Made by a program: the position numbers and the translations under genes. Below the pieces are notes generated by a model, which saw only the letters and a list, made by a program, of their open reading frames with translations, searched no databases and had not been told where the DNA came from. This document shows, one piece after another, positions 1 to 7,700 of a DNA stretch of 42,050 nt. The stretch comes from Microcoleus sp. LEGE 07076. Its GTDB lineage: Bacteria; Cyanobacteriota; Cyanobacteriia; Cyanobacteriales; Microcoleaceae. Position 1 is the first letter of the stretch. Every line of letters begins with the position of its first letter. The stretch spans positions 1 through 42,050 of the forward strand of contig NZ_JADEWV010000037.1 of assembly GCF_015207455.1 (NCBI RefSeq). The letters are read 5' to 3'.

Positions 1-166
1 CCCCACCAAACCCCCCAATTCGCACCGTACCCGTTTTTGGAGTAAAAGGCTGCTGAGTGCGTCCTGCTAGCGAAGAAACCACCTCAACATCGGCGATTTG
101 GGAAGCTCTGACAGCCAGTTTAGCCGCATCCCCCGTTCCGCCCAAAATTAGCAATCGTTTTTTCAC
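1..166 (-). CDS. cobK: Cobalt-precorrin-6A reductase CobK/CbiJ, N-terminal 55 residues (runs off the window)
   Basis: The family reduces precorrin-6A (aerobic) or cobalt-precorrin-6A (anaerobic) with NADPH in corrin-ring synthesis for vitamin B12. The visible reading begins VKKRLLILGGTGDAAKLAVR, a Rossmann-like nucleotide-binding start, followed by a VVSSLAGRTQQP stretch and RIGGFGG, all typical of the family N-terminus. I chose the GTG at 166 because AAGGA lies about 7 nt upstream; another in-frame GTG exists 24 nt further upstream. The rest of the gene lies before position 1. It is divergent from the TPR gene at 398. I am confident of the family but cannot judge completeness. Confidence 0.8.
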   Translation of the reverse strand, partial: MKKRLLILGGTGDAAKLAVRASQIADVEVVSSLAGRTQQPFTPKTGTVRIGGFGG

Positions 167-397
167 TAAATTATCCTTAGTAGCCACTACACAAACTGGC
201 GGTTAAAACCGATCCTGCACAACCAAAGTCCGCCTGCGCCCACTCAAGAAAATCCAGGGTTTCAGAACCTGCGGAGGCAGGTTTTGTCTGTGTAGCTGCG
301 ACTTAAGTCGCCGAGACTTTTCAAACATCCCCTAACCAACGCCGACAATTTCGGTTAATAATATGTTTAAGTAAAGTTTCAACTGCCAACAAAATTA

Positions 398-1219
398 ATG
401 ATTCGCTCACTTTTCACATTGTTTACAGTATTAATTGTAACCGGGTTAGTTTGGTTGGGAAACATCGCACCCGCTGCGGCACAAGTACAACCAACAGATA
501 TCGCCGCTCAACAGCAGGAATTGGGAGAACTCGTTCAAAAAGCTTTTGAAGCCACAAACGAAGGCAAATTTCCCGCTGCAGAAACTTTGTGGACTCAAAT
601 CATTGACAAATTTCCCTCACAAGCCGCCGCTTGGAGCAACCGAGGCAATTCTAGAGTCAGCCAAAACAAACTAAAACCAGCAATTGCTGACTACGAAAGA
701 GCGATCGAACTAGCTCCCCAAGCCCCCGATCCCTACCTCAACCGCGGCACAGCCCTAGAAGGTTTAGGACGGTGGGAAGAAGCGATCGCCGACTACAATC
801 GCGTGCTAGAATTAGACCCCAAAGATCCAGCCGCCTACAACAACCGAGGCAACGCCAAAGCAGGTTTAGGAAAATGGGAACAAGCAATTGCCGACTACAG
901 CAAAGCCTTTGAATTAGCCCCCGAATACGCCTTTGCGCGCGCCAATCACGCCCTCGCACTGTATCAAAACGGGCAAACCAAAGAAGCAATTCGCAACATG
1001 AAAAACATCGTCCGCAGATACCCGCAATTTGCCGACATGAGAGCCGCCCTCACCGCCTGTCTTTGGGAAGCTGGAAATCGCGGCGAAGCTGAGAGCAATT
1101 GGGTAGCCGCAGTCGGCCTCGATTCCCGCTACAAAGACCTCGACTGGGTTGCCAATACCCGTCGCTGGCCGCCAGTTGCAGTCAGCGCCTTAGACAAATT
1201 CTTGCACTTGAAATCTTAA
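398..1219 (+). CDS. Exported tetratricopeptide-repeat protein
   Basis: A 273-residue protein. Residues 1-29 form a signal peptide: two basic or polar residues, a hydrophobic core of about 20, then an APAAAQ cleavage site. From about residue 40 to 240 there are five to six TPR units, with recurrent W/A..NRG....G....AI.DY..A.EL.P patterns. TPRs are protein-docking superhelices, so a periplasmic or thylakoid-lumen scaffold role is inferred. No enzymatic motif is seen. Transcribed alone, with a repeat-rich region after the stop. No clear Shine-Dalgarno precedes the ATG. Related TPR proteins are common in cyanobacteria, but I cannot name a specific orthologue. Confidence 0.85.
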   Translation: MIRSLFTLFTVLIVTGLVWLGNIAPAAAQVQPTDIAAQQQELGELVQKAFEATNEGKFPAAETLWTQIIDKFPSQAAAWSNRGNSRVSQNKLKPAIADYERAIELAPQAPDPYLNRGTALEGLGRWEEAIADYNRVLELDPKDPAAYNNRGNAKAGLGKWEQAIADYSKAFELAPEYAFARANHALALYQNGQTKEAIRNMKNIVRRYPQFADMRAALTACLWEAGNRGEAESNWVAAVGLDSRYKDLDWVANTRRWPPVAVSALDKFLHLKS

Positions 1220-1231
1220 AGGGAAAGTTGT

Positions 1232-1301
1232 CAGTTGTTATTGGTTGGTTGTTATTGGTTAGTTGTTATTGGTTATTTGTTATTTGTTATTGGTTGGTTG
1301 G
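1232..1301. repeat. Heptad-like TTATTGG/TTGGTTG tandem repeat
   Basis: Degenerate 7-bp units of the type TTATTGG, TTGGTTG and TTAGTTG run without interruption directly after the TPR gene. They resemble the cyanobacterial short tandemly repeated repetitive (STRR) heptamers. The complementary heptads occur at 1489-1572, and a related block lies at 11091-11125. Confidence 0.8.
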
Positions 1302-1367
1302 TAGGGGCGGTGCCAAGAGTGCCCGCCCTATTAGTTGTTCGTTGTCAGTTGGCAGTTATTCGTTGTC

Positions 1368-1452
1368 ATACCAAATCCGGGTTGGCGATCGCCTTTATGA
1401 AACAGTCGGCGCAGGCCGACATCGTTTGTGTAGACGCGGTTTCAACCGCCGA
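1368..1452. repeat. Dispersed repeat, copy A
   Basis: The 50 bp at 1403-1452 are the exact reverse complement of 29614-29663. The preceding bases to about 1368 also match 29664-29700 approximately (a TACCAAATCCGGGTT-like end followed by TTTATGAAACAG). It contains nested short palindromes such as GTCGGCGCAGGCCGAC. Confidence 0.85.
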
Positions 1453-1488
1453 ATCATCAAGGGGTATGTTACTTTCCTAACAACTAAC

Positions 1489-1572
1489 AACTAACCAATA
1501 ACCAATAACAACTACCAACTAACCAATAACCAATAACAACTACCAACTAACCAATAACCAATAACAACTACC
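1489..1572. repeat. Three perfect tandem copies of a 28-bp unit (4 x 7 bp)
   Basis: The unit AACTAAC/CAATAAC/CAATAAC/AACTACC is repeated exactly at 1489-1516, 1517-1544 and 1545-1572. Each unit is four heptads, so this is a higher-order repeat of an STRR-like heptamer. A fourth, partial unit begins at 1573. It is complementary in composition to the block at 1232-1301. Confidence 0.9.
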
Positions 1573-1618
1573 AACTACCAACTAAGAGGGCGGGCACTCT
1601 TGGCACCGCCCCTACCAA

Positions 1619-2407
1619 CTAACAATTGACTAATTCTCCAATCCGCGCCGCCGTCAACTCTTCGACATTCCTGAAAACCGCCGCAGCACCTGCATTTTTC
1701 AGCGCCGCAGCATAAGCCTCGCAGCGCACAGAATCATCCAAAACATGAGGCGGCAAAATTCCCATACCCAGCCAAACCCGATTTGGTTGCACTTCCCGCG
1801 CTTTCACAATTGTGTAAATATCGGCAACAGTATCTCCCGCGTAAATCACCGGCAAATCTTTTGCTAAACCGTGCAAATTTTCCAACTGTTCAATTGCTGC
1901 AAAAAGTCCAGCCGGATCAGGTTTTCCCGGTGCATCTTCCATCGCTACTAACACAGGAGAATTTAAACTCAGTTTTCCTGCCAAAACATAAGCAGCTTCA
2001 TCCCGCATCGCCCCGCTAAAAAAGCCCCAAACAATTCCTCCCACCGTTAAACTTTCTAGGTAAGCCGGACTTAACAGCAGCGGTTCGTCACAAATATAAC
2101 CAGTCCAATTTTTCTCATCTATTCCGCGATAGCGACTTTGGAAAAAAGCGACTAATTCGTCATAGTTGAAAGCGAGTTGATTTCTCGATCGCCCAATCCC
2201 TTCAAAATAGCGGCAAACTAACTCCAAAGACGCTTCCCAATCATTATTCCAAACTCCCTCAGACTTCAGAGAGTCGATATCGATCGAATTTGGGCGAAAA
2301 GCACCAGCCGTGAAGTGTTCCACCGCATCCGCGATCGCCCGCCTGTAGGAACCGGACACATCCCGCACCACACCGTCAATATCAAAAACTACAATAACTC
2401 TGTTCAC
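1619..2407 (-). CDS. HAD-superfamily (subfamily IA) hydrolase, TIGR01548-like
   Basis: A 262-residue haloacid-dehalogenase-type phosphatase of unknown substrate. Motif I is DIDGVVRDV (residues 9-17), with the two nucleophile/acid aspartates. A helical cap follows, then a Lys in GKPDP (loop III). Motif IV is AGDTVADIYT with the metal-binding aspartates. DGVVRDVSGSYRRA matches a cyanobacterial HAD subfamily (TIGR01548). The start is GTG at 2407, supported by AGGA about 10 nt upstream. The 3' end runs to the border of the 33-bp inverted repeat, so the last codons sit against repeat DNA. The substrate is not predictable from sequence. Confidence 0.85.
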   Translation of the reverse strand: MNRVIVVFDIDGVVRDVSGSYRRAIADAVEHFTAGAFRPNSIDIDSLKSEGVWNNDWEASLELVCRYFEGIGRSRNQLAFNYDELVAFFQSRYRGIDEKNWTGYICDEPLLLSPAYLESLTVGGIVWGFFSGAMRDEAAYVLAGKLSLNSPVLVAMEDAPGKPDPAGLFAAIEQLENLHGLAKDLPVIYAGDTVADIYTIVKAREVQPNRVWLGMGILPPHVLDDSVRCEAYAAALKNAGAAAVFRNVEELTAARIGELVNC

Positions 2408-2594
2408 AACTTAATTATCCTGGTATCTGGGGCGATTTTTGCACAAATTTTATCGGTTTCGAGCTTCTTGTGGGGGCAAAACCCAGCCGCGCGACAAAAC
2501 TTTTGATCACCGATGACTCATTATCGAACAGAATGTGTTATGCTTAGCGATTGTAGAAATTTTTAACAAATTCGATCGAACCCTGGAGGTTTAC

Positions 2595-2894
2595 TTGTCC
2601 AAGTTCATCTTAAAAGTTCTCTGGCTAGAAGAGAATGTTGCCCTCGCCGTAGACCAAGTTGTCGGCAAAGGAACTAGCCCGCTGACATCATACTTTTTCT
2701 GGCCCCGGAAAGATGCGTGGGAAGACCTCAAAAACGAACTCGAAGCCAAACACTGGATTGCGGACAACGATCGCGTCGAAATCCTCAACCAAGCCACAGA
2801 AGTAATCAACTACTGGCAAGAAGAAGGCAGACGGCGCCCGATGACTGAAGCTCAATCAAAGTTTCCGGAAGTGACTTTTACCGGCAGCAACTAA
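2595..2894 (+). CDS. 30S ribosomal protein PSRP-3 / Ycf65
   Basis: A 99-residue protein of the plastid-specific ribosomal protein 3 family (Ycf65), a small-subunit protein of cyanobacteria and plastids. Diagnostic stretches are [36 protein letters not shown] and [12 protein letters not shown] place the start at TTG 2595, giving [10 protein letters not shown]: a strong GGAGG sits at 2585-2589, five bases upstream, and the family begins here. An in-frame ATG at 2535 would add 20 residues that do not look like family sequence. The length then equals the usual ~100 residues. Monocistronic by appearance. Confidence 0.9.
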   Translation: MSKFILKVLWLEENVALAVDQVVGKGTSPLTSYFFWPRKDAWEDLKNELEAKHWIADNDRVEILNQATEVINYWQEEGRRRPMTEAQSKFPEVTFTGSN

Positions 2895-3061
2895 GCCCCG
2901 CTTTCAGTTGCTACGGAGATACATTGCCTGTGATGGCTGACGGGGGAAAGCACAGAGGCGGAGAAGGCCAAAAGATTTGACTCTTTGCTTTTTCCACCTC
3001 GCCGCAAAACATACAATTTAAATGCGCTACAGTCGATCGAGATATTAACTCCGATTTTCAC

Positions 3062-3139
3062 ATATAGCCGAGTCTCACAAAGATGAGGTACTCTCGTGGC
3101 CCGCGCCCCATGAGCCATGTTACTGAAACTCGGCTATAT
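3062..3139. repeat. Inverted repeat ATATAGCCGAGT; right half recurs near 9613
   Basis: Perfect 12-bp arms at 3062-3073 and 3128-3139 enclose 54 bp. The right arm plus its flank (3116-3141) recurs in opposite orientation at 9613-9638 with two mismatches (ATATAGCCGAGTYTYAGTAACATG). It is therefore a dispersed element rather than a terminator; no T-run follows. Confidence 0.75.
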
Positions 3140-3272
3140 CGTATTTCCCCCATCCAGTTTGAAGGCACCGAGCGAGGCGGTTAGTTTAGGAGCGATCGCT
3201 TTTTTAGTAGCGGGTTTAAGCATTGCCGTAAGTATCAGGAATTCACAAAGTACAGCAGCAAGCGATCGTTAA
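3117..3272 (+). CDS. Possible 51-residue single-helix membrane protein
   Basis: An open frame from ATG 3117, or TTG 3159, to TAA at 3270-3272. It contains one hydrophobic stretch, SLGAIAFLVAGLSIAVSIR, followed by a polar tail ending STAASDR. The first 8 codons lie inside the dispersed ATATAGCCGAGT repeat, which argues for the later start or for a gene remnant. No clear ribosome binding site and no family recognised. It may be a genuine small membrane protein or chance. Confidence 0.3.
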   Translation: MLLKLGYIVFPPSSLKAPSEAVSLGAIAFLVAGLSIAVSIRNSQSTAASDR

Positions 3273-3613
3273 AGATTTGCAGTTCTTTTAAGAAAGGGGT
3301 TATGCCGAACCTCTACAACCGAGTAGCATAACATCTTGTAAGTGGGTAATTAATAGAAGCGAGATAGATCGAGGCTGAGATGGCTATCTTGGAAGTTTTT
3401 ATCTGTATCGTGTCGCAATCCCTAAATTGAGCGATCCTGACTGCTCAGCAATTTACAGCTTAATTTTGAACTTGTATCGTTAAGTTGACAAGACCATTTT
3501 GTCTGCGGTTTGCGAAATTGCCCAATTCTGGCAGCAGGCTTTGTACAATAACTTCTACAGCTATCTCCTTCGTGCGTTTAAAATATCTGCACTCTAAGCG
3601 ATAGGTAGCTTTC

Positions 3614-3642
3614 TTGTCAAAAAACTGCCGGACTAATATTAT
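3614..3642 (+). promoter_or_regulatory. Sigma70-type promoter for cheB
   Basis: TTGTCA at 3614-3619 and TATTAT at 3637-3642 are separated by exactly 17 bp, ending 24 bp before the proposed cheB start codon. AGAGGA at 3653-3658 supplies the ribosome binding site. Confidence 0.6.
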
Positions 3643-3666
3643 TTAGCAATCCAGAGGAATATGTCG

Positions 3667-4647
3667 ATGAGAAATCATAATATTGTCGTTGTTGGAGCTT
3701 CGGCAGGGGGAGTTGAGGCACTTCAGCGACTGTTTTCGCAATTTCCTGCGGATTTGCAGGCATCATTTTTTGTGGTGCTTCACATTTCGCCCGAATCTCC
3801 TAGTATCTTGGGGAGCATGATTGATAAAGCTAGTCCTTTAACGGCTAAGAGGGCTGAAGACGGCGAGCGAATTCAAGCAGGACACATCTATGTCGCTCCG
3901 CCCGATATGCATCTGCTGCTGAAGCCTGGATATATACGGCTGCATCGGGGACCGAAAGAAAATCGACATCGCCCAGCGATCGATCCGCTGTTTCGCTCTG
4001 CCGCGATCGCCTACCGGGCTCAGACTGTCGGGGTGATTCTCACGGGTTACTTAGATGATGGCACTTCTGGGCTGCTGGCAATCAAACGCTGTGGCGGCAT
4101 TGCAGTCGTGCAAGACCCAGAAGATGCAGACTATCCAGATATGCCCAGAAATGCGATCGCCGAAGTAGAAGTTGATTACCGATTGCCCCTTCACAAAATG
4201 GGCAGCGTGATTCGGCAGATTGTAGAGCAGCCCGCCGCCTTGATCGATGAAGTTCCACAAGATATCGTGATAGAAGCTGAAATTGCAGAGCAGACCATGA
4301 GTAATATCAAAGATGAGAACAAAATAGGTCATCTCGTGCCGGTAAGCTGTCCAGAGTGCGGTGGTCCATTGTGGAGAATTGATGCCGACAGGGTGAGACG
4401 CTATCGATGCCATGTTGGGCATGGCTTCACAGCCAAAGCGCTGCTGGCTGATCAGGATGCAGCTCTAGAACAAGCGCTGTGGGCAGCAATGCGAACAATG
4501 GAAGAGCGAGCCAACATGGCGTTAACGATGGCGAAAGATGAAGAAGCGCGCGGTCGCAGCCGATCGGGACAGGCGTATCGGGAGCAAGCCACAACCTCAA
4601 AAGCCCATGCTCAAGTGATTCGCAAGCTGCTGGTCGAGGGCGTGTAA
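3667..4647 (+). CDS. cheB: Stand-alone CheB-type protein-glutamate methylesterase with C-terminal Cys-rich extension
   Basis: CheB hydrolyses methyl-glutamate esters on chemoreceptors. The catalytic domain fills residues 1-180: Ser in GASAGG (S12), His in VVLHIS (H39) and Asp in LTGYLDDG (D131) form the family's triad. There is no N-terminal receiver domain, so activity is not controlled by CheA in the usual way. Residues ~225-260 carry CPECGG and a later RCHVGHGF, a probable metal-binding knuckle, followed by a helical tail. I prefer ATG 3667 over 3661 because AGAGGA (3653-3658) is 8 nt from it but only 2 nt from 3661. It is followed 142 bp later by the CheB-CheR hybrid kinase, and the two may work together; no receptor gene is present here. 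Confidence 0.88.
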   Translation: MRNHNIVVVGASAGGVEALQRLFSQFPADLQASFFVVLHISPESPSILGSMIDKASPLTAKRAEDGERIQAGHIYVAPPDMHLLLKPGYIRLHRGPKENRHRPAIDPLFRSAAIAYRAQTVGVILTGYLDDGTSGLLAIKRCGGIAVVQDPEDADYPDMPRNAIAEVEVDYRLPLHKMGSVIRQIVEQPAALIDEVPQDIVIEAEIAEQTMSNIKDENKIGHLVPVSCPECGGPLWRIDADRVRRYRCHVGHGFTAKALLADQDAALEQALWAAMRTMEERANMALTMAKDEEARGRSRSGQAYREQATTSKAHAQVIRKLLVEGV

Positions 4648-4789
4648 GTCTTTCGGTAGAAAGATGTGTGCTTTCATTCCAGCAAATATAATCATCAAGG
4701 AGCTAGTCTGTTTAGTGCATTGAAATTGACTAAATTGATTGGTTCTGGGTGTTAAATTAGTTCACTAAAAAGCCTCGCCATTTGTTTGA

Positions 4790-7700
4790 GTGCCGCATAT
4801 GAACCCAAGCTCAGAAAACTCAAATCCTCAAGAGATTGATTTAGAAGCACAAGGTGAGGATAATTTCAGTAGCTCTGAGCAAGCGGAGCGGGGAACTGTT
4901 GATTCGCAAGCGATACAGAGATTAGATGTTGTGGCAGAAGCTGCGCCCTCGGCAAGATCGAGTTCTTTTCTCACGGTTGGCATTGGCGCTTCGGCTGGCG
5001 GACTCGAAGCCTTTCAAACGTTCTTTCGGCATATGGACGAGAACAGCGGTATGGCGTTCGTGCTGATTTCCCATCTCGCGCCGGATCACGATAGCTTGCT
5101 GTCGGAATTGCTAGCAAAAGAAACGCAGATGCCCGTGCTGCAAGTGCAGGAAGAAACGCGGCTACAGCCCGATCGAGTTTACGTGATTCCGCCCAATGCC
5201 ACACTGACAGTTGAAGACGGTATCCTGCGGCTTTCAACTCCGGTTCAGGCGAGGGGACACCGCGCTCCCATCAACATTTTCTTTCGCTCTTTAGCAGAAG
5301 ATCAGGGAGAAAACGCGGTTTGTGTGATTCTTTCAGGCACTGGCAGTGATGGTACGATCGGGCTAAAGTCGATCAAAGAGTTTAATGGGCTAGCGATCGC
5401 TCAAGACAGCGAAACAGCCAAATACGACAGTATGCCCCGCAACGCCGTGATGACAGGGCTAGTTGACTATGTGCTGCCTGTCGAAGAAATTCCGGCTAAA
5501 CTGATTGAGTATGCACGCCATCGAGATGGATTGCAGGCAAACTTAGGCGAAGACGGGATGCTGCCGCAAGCAGCGGACTACCTTAGCCAAATCTGCTCCC
5601 TACTGCGCCGACGGCTCGGACATGACTTTAGTAATTACAAGCAGGGGACGCTGGTTCGTCGCATTCAGCGCCGCATTCAGATCACTCAAAACGCCTCAGT
5701 AGCGGCTTATGTTCAATACCTCAAAGCAGAGTCCGAAGAAGTGAATTTGCTCTTCAAAGATCTGCTGATTGGGGTGACGCATTTCTTTCGCGATCCGGAA
5801 TCATTCGATGCCTTGCAGCATAAGGTGATCGCTCCACTGGTTGAAAACAGTAATTCTGAAAAGTCGATTCGGATCTGGGTTGCCGGGTGCTCTTCTGGAG
5901 AAGAGGCATATTCGATCGCCATGCTCTTAGCTGAAGAAATGGAGCGGCAGAATATGCGATCGCAAGTCCAAATTTTTGCCACAGATATTGACGAACAGGC
6001 TTTAGAACGAGCGCGCCACGCTCGCTACCCCGAAAGTATTGCCGAGCAGATGACCCCGGAGCGCTTAGAGCGATTCTTTATCAAACAAAACGGCATCTAC
6101 CAAGTGGTCAAGCATTTGCGCGAGATGTGTATCTTCTCCCAGCAAAGCTTAATTAGCGATCCTCCCTTCTCCCGCCTCGATTTAATCTCCTGCCGTAATT
6201 TGCTGATCTACTTTGATTCAGACCTGCAAAAGCGGCTGATTCCCTTGTTTCACTATGCACTCAGAACCGATGGATTCCTATTTTTGGGCAGTTCGGAAAA
6301 TCTATTTGAATATGACGCTCTGTTTGGCAACGTCAGCAAGCCGCATCGACTGTTTCAGCGCAAACAACCGATGATTGCGCCTCAAGTTGATTTTCCCTTG
6401 GTCGATCGCAGTTTATATCGTCAGTTATCTCAGCCCAATGCCAAGCCTGTCGTCGGTCAACAGTCACAGATTACGCGCTCGATCGAGCGGGTGTTGCTGC
6501 AAGACTACGCGCCTGCGTGCGTAATTGTGAACGAGCAGAACGAAATTATTTATTACTTTGGTCGCACAGGGAAATATCTTGAGCCGCCGCAAGGCTTACC
6601 CAACAACAACCTGTTCGACTTGGTTAAGCTAGGACTGCGCTTGGATCTAAGAGCCGCAATTCAAGCTGCTAGAGCCTCGCGAAAGATAGCCATTCGAGAG
6701 CGAGTGTCTATTGCCGTAGATGGACAGGTGATGACTACTGATTTGATTGTTCGCCCTGTCAAAGATGCAAATCAAGATAGCGGCAGCGGCTTGCTGATGG
6801 TGATCTTTCAAGATGCTGGCAAATTGGCTAGATTCGAGCAGCCAAGAGGGGATTCAACGGATCTTCAGGACGAAACGAATGTTGTTGAGCAACTTGAAGA
6901 CGAGCTGCGCGTCACCAAAGAACAGTTGAGAGGGACGATCGAAGAAATTGAAACCTCTAACGAAGAATTGAAGTCAGCAAATGAAGAACTGCTCTCGATG
7001 AACGAAGAGATGCAGTCTTCTAACGAAGAGTTACAGACTTCTAAAGAAGAAATGCAGTCGATCAACGAAGAGCTAGAAACAGTAAACGCAGAGCTACGCA
7101 ATAAAGTAGAAGAACTAGATGCTGCAAATAGCGATGTTCAAAATCTGTTTGATAGTACCCAGATCGCGACGATTTTTCTAGACAGCACTTTACGCATTAA
7201 GCGGTTTACGCCTGATGCAACTCGGTTATTTCACCTGATTGAGACTGATGTTGGACGACCAATTACTGATATCTCGCTGTCTCTAGAAGCTGGCGTGAGT
7301 ATTGCGGCGGATGTGCCAGAGGTTTTGCGAACGCTGATCCCGATCGAGCGCGAGGTGCAATCAATTGAGCAAAGTACCGCTTACAAATTGCGGATTCTGC
7401 CCTATCGTACTCTAGACAATGTGATCGACGGCGTGGTACTGACCTTTGTGGATGTCACTACCCTGCGTCAAGCGAGAGACAGGGCCCAACGCTGGGCGCA
7501 ACGGCAAAGCGCGATCGCCGAGCTAGGCACTTATGCGCTTCAGGAAAATGATGCTGCTGCTATCTGCGATCGCGCGACCCAAATTATTTGTCAGACGCTC
7601 AACTCAGATATTTGCAGCTTCTTCGCGGTGCAAGGAGGTGCATCTGATACGCTACTGCTCCAGAGTGGCTGTGGCTGGCCAGATGAAAGCGTGGGTAATG

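Larger units (their letters stand above)
1297..1619. repeat. 323-bp element bounded by 33-bp perfect inverted repeats
   Basis: Positions 1297-1329 and 1587-1619 are exact reverse complements (33 bp; core GTAGGGGCGGTGCCAAGAG). Between them lie 257 bp containing a dispersed repeat (1368-1452) and three copies of a 28-bp tandem unit. There is no plausible ORF apart from low-complexity translations. The right end abuts the stop codon of the HAD hydrolase (1619-1621). The architecture resembles a small non-autonomous (MITE-like) element, but no target-site duplication is evident, so a folded intergenic repeat is equally possible. Confidence 0.6.
2895..3660. other. 766-bp intergenic region with an inverted repeat, a possible small ORF and the cheB promoter
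   Basis: It holds a 12-bp inverted repeat (3062-3073 and 3128-3139), a possible 51-codon ORF (3117-3272), a weak 7-bp stem around 3300-3335 (GTTATGC...GCATAAC), and a convincing promoter at 3614-3642. I see nothing coding or structured in the remainder. Confidence 0.6.

Noticed and set aside
1099-1494. ORFs through the heptad arrays after the TPR gene (also 1235-1480)
   Set aside because: Translations are low-complexity runs of repeat (VIGWLLLV, LLVGCYWLVV); no start signal, and the first overlaps the TPR gene in another frame.
1489-1572. CRISPR-like appearance of regularly repeated 28-bp units
   Set aside because: Copies are directly tandem with no spacers and have internal 7-bp periodicity; no cas genes.
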